This document shows positions 9,701 through 16,005 of a stretch of DNA of 64,000 nt, in pieces. Each line of letters starts with the position of its first letter. Within the stretch, counting starts at the first letter, position 1. The stretch is from Streptomyces sp. CB02261. GTDB lineage: Bacteria > Actinomycetota > Actinomycetes > Streptomycetales > Streptomycetaceae. The position numbers were made by a program, and so were the translations under genes. The notes beneath the pieces are model-generated. The model was not told the origin of the DNA. It was given only the letters and a program-made list of their open reading frames with translations, and did not search any database. The DNA is taken from assembly GCF_001905665.1 (NCBI RefSeq), contig NZ_LIVX01000007.1, positions 496,001-560,000 of the forward strand, given 5' to 3'.

Positions 9701-11011
9701 CTACAGGCGCCCCGTCTCACGCAGATGGTCGAGCAGGGCCGTGTCCACCACGTCGCGGAACCGTGCGAGCGTCCGCGCGTTCTCGTCGAAGCGGTACAGG
9801 TCCTGGCAGGCGATCCACCGGTCGCGGGTCTCCTCGCCGGGCAGATAGCCGTCGGTGACCGTACCGACCTCCCAGTCGGGCTTGCCCGCGGTCTCCCAGC
9901 AGCTGGCCAGGGTCCCGTCCGCGCTCACCACCGCTCCGTAGCGGCCGTCGGCGTGCCCGCAGGTGACGCAGGTCTTCCGGGCGCCGGGGCGGCTCACGGT
10001 GAAGCCGAGGTCGAGGGCCCTGCGCTGCCACCGGGTGAAGGCGGCCGAGAGTTCGCCGGTGTGCAGCAGGCTGTTGGCGTACCCGACGCCCACGTCTCCG
10101 ACCCGCGCGAAGTACAGGGTGCACCGCGCCGGGTCGACCGCGCCCACCAGCCGCTCGATGAGCGCGTCGACGCCGTGGAAGGTCTCCTGGGAGACGTTCA
10201 CCCGCAGCGTCCACTGGATCGGGGACACCTCGGAGGCCTTCACGATGTTGCGGACGATCTTGTCGAAGGTCCCGCTGCCGTCCGCCCTGCCGATCCGGAT
10301 CCGGTTGTGGTCGGCGCGGTCGCCGTCGAACGTGACCTGGATGGACGTCAGGCCGCGGTCGGAGAGCCGCCGCGCCAGTGACGGGGTGAGCAGCGTCGCG
10401 TTGGAGATCATCCAGGCGGAGGTCGGTGCGAGGTCCGCGGCCCGCTCCAGGAGCTCCAGGCAGCCGCGCGGGTTGAGCAGCGGCTCCCCGCCGAAGAGGA
10501 GGATCCTGAGCTTCTCCAGGCCGACGGCCGCCATCTGCCGCTCGGTGAAGCCGAGGATCGACGTGATCGTCCCGGAGCTGAGGCGGGTCCTGGCGATCCG
10601 GGGCGGACGGCTGCCGCCCGCCTCGTCCTGAGCGGTGTTCTGGAAGCAGTAGCCGCAGCCCAGGTTGCAGTGGGTGCTGGTGAGCACGGTCAGGGCGTAG
10701 GCCCGGACCCGGGGGGCCGTGAACATGCCGCTGTCGCGCAGCCGGTCCGCCGCCTCGGGACGCAGGACCCCGTCGGCGGTGACGTGCCGGTCCCCGAGAC
10801 GGGCCACCCCGCCGGGCCCGAGGAACCACCAGTCACGCTCGCCCCGGAGGAGGCGCGCGCCGGAGGGTACGGGGCTGCCGCCCGTCGCCCGCTCGGTGGT
10901 GACGGCCTCGTCGGTGGACGCGGCCCGGTCGGTGGTGGCGGCTTCGTACGGGGACGCGGCCCGGTCGGTGGTGGCGGCCGGGTCGGTGGTCATGGCCTGG
11001 TCGATGGTCAT
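9701..11011 (-). CDS. Radical SAM protein with partial SPASM-like C-terminus, putative RiPP maturase
   Basis: A 436-residue radical SAM enzyme. The cluster motif CNLGCGYC gives Cys115, Cys119 and Cys122. FGGEPLLN is the glycine-rich SAM-binding strand, and VTFDGDRADHNRIR is a conserved mid-barrel element. The C-terminus has CVTC, then DGTLASCWE and a late Cys in ACQDL. This recalls the first half of a SPASM domain but lacks the CX2CX5CX3C block, so probably only one auxiliary Fe-S cluster forms. Residues 1-50 are a low-complexity Thr/Ala/Asp repeat, and residues 53-100 may be a small recognition domain. The ATG overlaps the upstream stop (ATGA). Sitting between two paralogous helical proteins and downstream of a 39-residue peptide gene, it is best read as the peptide-modifying enzyme; the bond formed is unknown. 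Confidence 0.9.
   Translation of the reverse strand: MTIDQAMTTDPAATTDRAASPYEAATTDRAASTDEAVTTERATGGSPVPSGARLLRGERDWWFLGPGGVARLGDRHVTADGVLRPEAADRLRDSGMFTAPRVRAYALTVLTSTHCNLGCGYCFQNTAQDEAGGSRPPRIARTRLSSGTITSILGFTERQMAAVGLEKLRILLFGGEPLLNPRGCLELLERAADLAPTSAWMISNATLLTPSLARRLSDRGLTSIQVTFDGDRADHNRIRIGRADGSGTFDKIVRNIVKASEVSPIQWTLRVNVSQETFHGVDALIERLVGAVDPARCTLYFARVGDVGVGYANSLLHTGELSAAFTRWQRRALDLGFTVSRPGARKTCVTCGHADGRYGAVVSADGTLASCWETAGKPDWEVGTVTDGYLPGEETRDRWIACQDLYRFDENARTLARFRDVVDTALLDHLRETGRL
10917..10978 (-). repeat. 36-bp minisatellite in the radical SAM gene N-terminus
   Basis: A perfect 26-bp segment beginning GACGCGGCCCGGTCGG occurs at 10917 and 10953, a 36-bp period that preserves the frame. 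More diverged copies flank it. It encodes the Thr-Thr-Asp-Arg-Ala-Ala-Ser repeats at residues 14-42 of the radical SAM protein, ahead of any recognisable domain. Copy-number variation between strains would be expected and would change only the flexible N-terminal tail. Confidence 0.7.
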
Positions 11012-11973
11012 CGGTTCTCCCGCACTGTCGTGGCTCCCGCCGTGGAAAGTCCGCCGGTGCGGCGGCCGTTCGTGACGATCAGCGTCGCGAGCGCCGTGAC
11101 GAGCGTCGCCTGGTAGGACTTCCTGAAGAACTCCACGGGGGTCGCGTCCGCCGGGGCCCGCCGCACGACGGACCGTCCGGGGATCGCGCCGCTCGGCGAC
11201 TGGACGTCGGCGAGCATCCGGAACCCGGCCGCCCCCGACGGGGTGGCCAGCGGATCGGCGCCCAGGCAGAACTGGGCGAGCAGCAGCTTTCCCACGAGGT
11301 CCCATTCGCCGAGCCCCAGGCTGTGTTCCGTGAGCCGCTCCACGACACCGAGCACCTCGGCCCGCTCCTCCTCCGTCAGCCCCGGATCACGCAGACCGAA
11401 GTCACCGAGGTAGAAGACGGTGTGCGTGACCACGCACACGTCGACGTCGGCCACGGGCAGCGCGGCGGCCCTGGCCGGCAGGCTGGACGCGTACAGCTCC
11501 CGGTACGAGGCGAACCGGTGCTCGGCGCCCGCGAGATCGGCGTGGTACCGGGCCTCCAGATGGAGGTACGGCGACTTCCGGCTCGGCGCCAGATAGCCGT
11601 CGGCCGCCAGCCGGGCCAGCACGGCGCGCGGCGCGTCGGCGTCGGTCCCGGCCGGTGCCAGCGCCGCGTACATCAGCTCGAACTGCCGCGCGTACCGGCG
11701 GTCGAGGGTGAGGAGCCGTGGGAAGTCCGGTCGCCCCCACGCCTGTTCGACCACGGCGGCCACCTCGGCGAGGGCGGGGTCGTCAGGCGCCGCGTACCCC
11801 CAGTGCCGGCGCAGCAGCGCGAGCTGGAGGAGGGCCTTGACGCGCGGGGTCACCGGCAGCTCGGCGTGGCCGGCGGGGGAGTCGAGGAAGCCCGCGTGCT
11901 GCCCGATCCAGTGCCGCACACCCGCGGACAGACTCGTCACGGCCTCATCGAGGCCGGCTGGTCGCGTACTCAT
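11008..11973 (-). CDS. Uncharacterised all-helical protein, paralogue of the 8769-9698 product
   Basis: A protein of 321 residues, homologous along its whole length to the 8769-9698 product. Shared elements include VTHTVFYLGDFG, SRKSPYLHLEARYHADLAG against the paralogue's SPYRRIELRYYADKAG, LGADPLATPSGAA and EFFRKSYQATLVTALATLI. ATG 11973 has a strong site (GAAGGAGG) and lies 29 bp inside the 3' end of the glycosyltransferase gene. The stop overlaps the radical SAM start (ATGA). Two diverged copies either side of one radical SAM gene suggest a heterodimer or two successive steps. The toroid-like helical pattern could fit substrate binding or a cyclase-type fold. No function is assigned. Confidence 0.85.
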   Translation of the reverse strand: MSTRPAGLDEAVTSLSAGVRHWIGQHAGFLDSPAGHAELPVTPRVKALLQLALLRRHWGYAAPDDPALAEVAAVVEQAWGRPDFPRLLTLDRRYARQFELMYAALAPAGTDADAPRAVLARLAADGYLAPSRKSPYLHLEARYHADLAGAEHRFASYRELYASSLPARAAALPVADVDVCVVTHTVFYLGDFGLRDPGLTEEERAEVLGVVERLTEHSLGLGEWDLVGKLLLAQFCLGADPLATPSGAAGFRMLADVQSPSGAIPGRSVVRRAPADATPVEFFRKSYQATLVTALATLIVTNGRRTGGLSTAGATTVRENR

Positions 11974-13216
11974 GGTCCTCCTTCGGGATTGCGGACGCCG
12001 GGGTGGCGGTGGGCGCGGGCGCCTGAGCGGCCGGCGGTACGGATGTCCGGGCGGCGGGCGGTACGGACGCGCCGGCGACGCGCTCGACGACGTCGGCCGC
12101 GTGCGAGGCGCTGTCCCGCGCGGCGAGGCCGGCACCGAGCGCGCGGGCGCGGGCGCGCAGACCGTCGTCGTGCCACGCCCGCTCCAGCAGCGCCGCCGGA
12201 TCGGCGGACGGGGCGGCGGGGAGGCGCACGGCCACGCCGGCCCGTACGCAGGCGCCGGTGAGCAGCGGCTGCTCGGAGCCGTTGGGCGAGAGGGCGAGGG
12301 GCCGGCCGCGTAGCAGGGCGGCCAGCACCGGGGCGGAGGTGCCGTTCGCCAGCACCATCCCGGCCAGGTCGACGAGCGGGCCCATCCAGGGCTTGCGGAC
12401 CAGCAGGATGTCGGCGTCCGGCGCGGGCCGGGGCTCGGTGGACCGGCCCTGCTCGACCAAGGCCTGGAACCGGCCGCCGGTGAACGCCTCGTTGAGCCGG
12501 GGCCACAGACTGTTGCCCCCGAAGAAGCGGCCCAGGTGGACGTAGACGACGGGTTTGCCGGACCGTGCCACCCGGTCCGTGACCGCCTCGACCTCGGCCG
12601 GGTCCGGCTTCGGCTCCCAGGCCAGCGGGCCCACGTGCGTCACGCGCTCGGGGAGTTCCGCGCCCGGGTACTCCAGTGCCGGATCCCCCCGGAGCAGCAG
12701 CGCGTCGCCGGGCAGCGGGTCGTCCGCCCACCGGGGCGCGCGCCCCGCCAGGCCGACCTCCTCGCGCGTGGCGGCGTGGATCTGCCGGCAGTCGAGCGTC
12801 CTGCTCGCCCGGGTCCTGCCCAGGTGCGGTTCGTCGCCGCCCCCCGTCCGGTAGTCCCACAGATGGACCGAGAGGCCGACCACGACCACCGGAAGGTCCA
12901 GCTTCTCGGCGGCGAGCAGGGCGCCGTTGCACAGCACGGAGGTGACCAGCACGTCGGCGCCGGTGTCCCGGGCGGCGCGCAGGGTCGCCCGGTACTGCGC
13001 CGGGCCCGTCTTCCCCCACCAGGTGGCGGAGAAGGCCCGTCGCCCGCCGAAGTCCTCCGCGGCCGCGAACGGAAGCCCGGCCTCCGCCGCGACGGGCGCG
13101 GCGGTGGACCGGCCGAGCACGCTGACCTGGTGGCCGCGGCGGCGCAGTTCACGTCCGGCCGCGATCGTCGGGTAGAGGTAGCCGCCGTCGCTGAGCGGGC
13201 AGAGCAGGATCTTCAC
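11945..13216 (-). CDS. GT-B fold glycosyltransferase (GT1/MGT-like) of the RiPP operon
   Basis: A 423-residue glycosyltransferase of the UGT/MGT type. The N-terminus MKILLCPLSDGGYLYPTIAA is the acceptor-domain Rossmann strand with the usual G-x-x-x-P-x-x-A spacing. The C-terminal donor half has VVYVHLGRFFGG, then VLANGTSAPVLAALLRGRPLALSPNGSEQ, where the usual HGG-x-G element is replaced by ANGTS. The last 35 residues are a Pro/Ala-rich tail. ATG 13216 follows GAGGGAGC. It is the first enzyme gene after the putative precursor, so O- or S-glycosylation of that peptide is a reasonable inference; the core offers Ser, Asn, Asp and one Cys. Sugar donor and acceptor are not determined. Confidence 0.88.
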   Translation of the reverse strand: MKILLCPLSDGGYLYPTIAAGRELRRRGHQVSVLGRSTAAPVAAEAGLPFAAAEDFGGRRAFSATWWGKTGPAQYRATLRAARDTGADVLVTSVLCNGALLAAEKLDLPVVVVGLSVHLWDYRTGGGDEPHLGRTRASRTLDCRQIHAATREEVGLAGRAPRWADDPLPGDALLLRGDPALEYPGAELPERVTHVGPLAWEPKPDPAEVEAVTDRVARSGKPVVYVHLGRFFGGNSLWPRLNEAFTGGRFQALVEQGRSTEPRPAPDADILLVRKPWMGPLVDLAGMVLANGTSAPVLAALLRGRPLALSPNGSEQPLLTGACVRAGVAVRLPAAPSADPAALLERAWHDDGLRARARALGAGLAARDSASHAADVVERVAGASVPPAARTSVPPAAQAPAPTATPASAIPKEDHEYATSRPR

Positions 13217-13312
13217 GACGTGCGTGCTCCCTCGGATGCGGTGGCGGGCGGGTGGCCGGCCGGCCGGGCCGGAAGGCCGGGCGGTACGGCCGGGATGGGC
13301 CGCGGGCCCCCC

Positions 13313-13339
13313 GGTTCCTGGCAGGATCTGCCGAGAACC
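13313..13339 (-). terminator. Hairpin between precursor and maturation genes, possible attenuator
   Basis: In the 162-bp gap between the precursor stop and the glycosyltransferase start, GGTTCCTGGCAG pairs with CTGCCGAGAACC, with one mismatch, one G-T pair and a loop of about 3 nt. No U-tract follows, so it is unlikely to be a full terminator. In RiPP operons such hairpins often lower read-through or protect the precursor mRNA, raising precursor over enzymes. That role is inferred. Confidence 0.5.
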
Positions 13340-13378
13340 GAGTGGCCCGCGCGGTGCTTCAGAACCCGACGACCTCGG

Positions 13379-13498
13379 TCAGGAGAGGTCGCTGGAGTTG
13401 TTGACGATGCAGCCGGCCTCGGCCTCCTCGTCCTCGCTGTGGGCCACGACCTCGATGTCCTCGTCCTCGATCGGCTTCGGGTTCGTGTTCTCGGGCAT
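13379..13498 (-). CDS. Putative RiPP precursor peptide, 39 residues
   Basis: A small gene with a near-ideal ribosome site (AAGGAGG, 6-7 nt before ATG). The product has an acidic leader-like stretch (11 Asp/Glu in the first 28 residues, including IEDEDIEVVAHSEDEEAEA), then a short C-terminus GCIVNNSSDLS with a single Cys at position 30. It is first in an operon with radical SAM and glycosyltransferase genes, the expected place for a RiPP precursor. The leader/core border is not certain; before Gly29 or Cys30 is the natural guess. A single Cys could give one thioether (Cys S to alpha-carbon) or an S-glycoside; Asn/Ser/Asp residues are other targets. I do not recognise it as a named RiPP class. 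The alternative is a small regulatory protein. Confidence 0.75.
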   Translation of the reverse strand: MPENTNPKPIEDEDIEVVAHSEDEEAEAGCIVNNSSDLS

Positions 13499-13854
13499 GT
13501 TGTTCCTCCTTGGTCGGCGGCGTCGCTGCGCCGGCTGGGAATGAACGTACGGACGCCCGGTATGGGAACGCCTGGTCGCCGGTTGGAGGCCGGTATGGGA
13601 CGACGACGGGGGCGCGGAACACCGTGGAACCCCGGCCGCACGCCCCGTCGCACACTCCCGGGCGCACCCCGCCCGAGCCCTCACGACCGCCCCCACCTGC
13701 CTCTTAACCGTTTCCCAGGCGTTCCCGAACCGGAAGTGTGGCGCCGCGCGTCACGATCCGGGCGACGCCCCGCGCGACGCACCCATGACGCACCTACGGC
13801 GTACGGACGACGTACGAGCGGCGTGCGAGCGCGGAGGAGTACGGAGGAGGAGAC
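13499..13854. promoter_or_regulatory. Divergent promoter region between two RiPP operons with mirrored 20-bp elements
   Basis: This gap has no gene. A 20-bp element is present twice in opposite orientation: 13557-13576 (read on minus) and 13714-13733 (read on plus). They match at 17 of 20 positions around AGGCGTTCCC followed by ACCGG, and each reads in the direction of the gene it precedes. A third partial copy on minus at 13590-13600 (TCCCATACCGG) is exactly 33 bp from the first, about three helical turns. These look like operator or promoter elements shared by both operons. No confident -10/-35 pair was assigned. Confidence 0.6.
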
Positions 13855-14940
13855 GTGGAACTGGCGGAGCTGATCGGCCTGCGGCCGGTGCCCTGCGGCG
13901 GCCTCCTGATGGCGCTCACCCGCCGCTGCCCCCTGAGCTGCGCCCACTGCTCCACCGACTCCTCCATGGCGGCGTCCGAGGAACCCGACGCCGGGCAACT
14001 GCTGCGCTTCGTCGGCTCGTTCGGCCCGGACGACCGCCCCGACGTGGTCATGCTCACCGGCGGCGAACCGCTGCTGCTGCCGGAGCTGGTCGTCCGTCTT
14101 GCGGAGGGCGCGCGCGAAGCGGGGTCCCGAACGGCGCTGCTCAGCGGGATGTTCTTCGCCCGTGACGGGCGCGTCCCGGACCGGATCATGCGGGCGATCA
14201 CGACCCTCGACCACTTCTCGGCCAGCCTGGACGTCCACCACGAACGCGAGGTCCCGCGCGCGGACGTGCTGCGCGTCCTGCGGTCCGTCCTCGACGCGGG
14301 CACCCCCGTCAGCGTCCACCTCACCGGCACCGGACCCGACGACCCGTACCTGGCGGAGGCGGTCGCGGACATCCGCCGCGTCTTCGACGGCCGGGTGCCG
14401 CTGCTGGTCAACGAGGTCCGGCCGCTCGGCCGCGCCGCCGGCCTCGTCCGCGCCACACCGCCCGGACCCGGCGGCTCCCGGACCGCGCCGTGCGCCCTCG
14501 CCGCCTGGCCGGTCGTCGCCTACGACGGGACCGTGGCCGCCTGCTGCAACCAGTGGACGGTGGACCGGCGCCCGGTCCCCCCGCACCTGCGGCTCGGCCA
14601 CATCGCCGAGGACGACTGGCCTGCCGTCCGCGCCCGCTCCCTCGACTCCCCGGTGCTGCGCATGCTGCGGACCGTCGGCCCCCAGCGCCTGCACGCCCGG
14701 TACACGGCCTCGCCCGCCCCGGCCGGCTACTGCCGCAGCTGCCACGCGCTCGCCGACCGCCCGGACGTCCTCGCGGGCGCCGCCCGTGACGCCGGCGGCC
14801 GGGTCGGCGAGGTGCTCGACCGGCTCAGCGCGCGCCAGCAGCTGGCCGCGGGACCCACCGCCCTGGTACGCCGCCTGGGCTGCGCCCGCTACGCGCACCT
14901 GGTCGAATCGCCTCCCCCACAGGAGCGGAGCGGCCGATGA
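13855..14940 (+). CDS. Radical SAM protein of the second peptide cluster
   Basis: A 361-residue radical SAM protein. CPLSCAHC gives Cys25, Cys29 and Cys32, close to the N-terminus, and MLTGGEPLLLPE is the SAM-binding glycine motif. The C-terminus carries PCALAAWPVVAYDGTVAACC and later YCRSC, a shortened SPASM/Twitch-like set able to hold an auxiliary cluster. GTG 13855 follows GGAGGAGG. It leads the plus-strand operon containing a small GGALF-ending peptide, so it is the likely maturase of that peptide. Compared with the 9701-11011 enzyme it is shorter, lacks the repeat tail and has a different cysteine layout, so the two are not recent duplicates. Confidence 0.9.
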   Translation: MELAELIGLRPVPCGGLLMALTRRCPLSCAHCSTDSSMAASEEPDAGQLLRFVGSFGPDDRPDVVMLTGGEPLLLPELVVRLAEGAREAGSRTALLSGMFFARDGRVPDRIMRAITTLDHFSASLDVHHEREVPRADVLRVLRSVLDAGTPVSVHLTGTGPDDPYLAEAVADIRRVFDGRVPLLVNEVRPLGRAAGLVRATPPGPGGSRTAPCALAAWPVVAYDGTVAACCNQWTVDRRPVPPHLRLGHIAEDDWPAVRARSLDSPVLRMLRTVGPQRLHARYTASPAPAGYCRSCHALADRPDVLAGAARDAGGRVGEVLDRLSARQQLAAGPTALVRRLGCARYAHLVESPPPQERSGR

Positions 14941-15046
14941 GCGAGCGACGCGCACGCGGGGCCGTCGACGTCCGGGCGAGGCGGCCGACGTACGGCCGTT
15001 GCCTCCGACCGACACGTACAGCCCCCGAGAACCCGTGGAGCCGCCG

Positions 15047-15709
15047 ATGAACACCACCGCGTCCCTCGCGCTCAGGACCACGCTGACACCCACCGCTCCC
15101 GTCCTGCGGGCCGCCCTCGCGTCGCTCTGGCGACCGGACGGTCTGCGGCAGCGATATCCGCGCTACCTGGCCGCCATGCATCCCCTCGTACGGGCCTCCG
15201 TGCCGCTCCTCCGACGGGCCGCCGCGCGGTGCGGCGAGCTCGACGACCCGGCCGCGCGACTGCTCCAGGCGTACTGCGTCCGCCACGCGGAGGAGGAGCG
15301 CGGCCACGACCTCTGGCTCCTCCAGGACCTGGCGGCCACCGGTGCCGCGCCGGACGCCGTGCCGCACCCCGTCGCCGTCGAACTCGCCGGGGCGCAGTAC
15401 TACCGGATCGAGCACGAGCACCCCGTCACCCTGCTCGGCTACATCGCCGTCCTGGAGGGGAACGCCCCCGGGCCACGGCTCGCCGACCGCCTCGCCGCGG
15501 CCACCGGGTTCCCCGACGCCGCGTTCCGCACCCTCAGGGAACACGCCGAGCTCGACGGGGACCACCTCGACGACCTCTACCGCGTCCTCGACGCCCTCGC
15601 GCCGACCCCGGCCCAGCGGACCGCCGTCTCCGTCAGCGCGCTGCACACCACCCACCTGCTCACCCGGCTCTTCCTCTCCCTCGCCGCCACCCCCGGAGGA
15701 CACCCGTGA
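15047..15709 (+). CDS. Haem-oxygenase-fold putative diiron enzyme
   Basis: A 220-residue all-helical protein. The pair HAEEERGHD (His80, Glu82-83, His87, Asp88) and EHAELDGDHLDDL about 95 residues later match the metal-binding helices of the haem-oxygenase-like/TenA-like diiron oxidase superfamily. Such enzymes use O2 for desaturation, hydroxylation, C-C cleavage or N-oxygenation. ATG 15047 is preceded by GGAG; a 106-bp gap separates it from the radical SAM gene. The stop overlaps the next start (GTGA). Between a radical SAM gene and a peptide gene, it is likely to act on that peptide or its product. Substrate and metal are not known from sequence. Confidence 0.8.
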   Translation: MNTTASLALRTTLTPTAPVLRAALASLWRPDGLRQRYPRYLAAMHPLVRASVPLLRRAAARCGELDDPAARLLQAYCVRHAEEERGHDLWLLQDLAATGAAPDAVPHPVAVELAGAQYYRIEHEHPVTLLGYIAVLEGNAPGPRLADRLAAATGFPDAAFRTLREHAELDGDHLDDLYRVLDALAPTPAQRTAVSVSALHTTHLLTRLFLSLAATPGGHP

Positions 15710-15966
15710 CCGACGACACCACGCCGCACGACGACGCCACCGCGTCCGCCGGATCACCCTCCTCCGGTTCCCTCCCCGAGCCCACCCTGGAGGCGCTCGC
15801 CGCCGCGGGCTTCGACGTCGACGTCCTCAGCGACGAGCAGCACGAGGTCCTGCGCGCCCTCACCCCGGAGGAACTGGACCTGCTGGTCGACATCCGGGGC
15901 CGGCTCGACGCGGCGGCGCCCGAGGTCCAGGCCCATGCCGACGTGGCGGGCGGCGCCCTGTTCTGA
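15706..15966 (+). CDS. Small peptide, putative RiPP precursor (aroma-sacti-like)
   Basis: An 86-residue protein with a disordered Ser/Thr/Asp-rich N-terminus. A predicted helical stretch follows (LEALAAAGFDVDVLSDEQ, then ALTPEELDLLVDIRGRL). The C-terminus is ADVAGGALF, with an aromatic last residue and no Cys. It resembles small proteins I recall being annotated in Streptomyces as 'aroma-sacti cluster domain' proteins, near radical SAM and cyclase genes; this is from memory and was not checked. GTG 15706 overlaps the diiron gene stop and follows GGAGGA. The conserved helix could be the recognition leader and the Gly-Gly-Ala-Leu-Phe end the core. The alternative is a small accessory protein. 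Confidence 0.72.
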   Translation: MTDDTTPHDDATASAGSPSSGSLPEPTLEALAAAGFDVDVLSDEQHEVLRALTPEELDLLVDIRGRLDAAAPEVQAHADVAGGALF

Positions 15967-16005
15967 GCCCGGCCGCCCCCCGTCCCGCGTCCACCGGAGG
16001 AACCC

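Noticed and set aside
5210..13498. Lanthipeptide, lasso or thiopeptide assignment for the minus-strand operon
   Set aside because: No LanM/LanB/LanC, asparagine-synthetase-like lasso cyclase or YcaO protein is present.
13213..13653. Alternative minus-strand frame of 146 codons over the precursor gene
   Set aside because: Arg/Pro-rich and crosses the precursor in another frame; the 39-codon gene has the ribosome site and a sensible composition.
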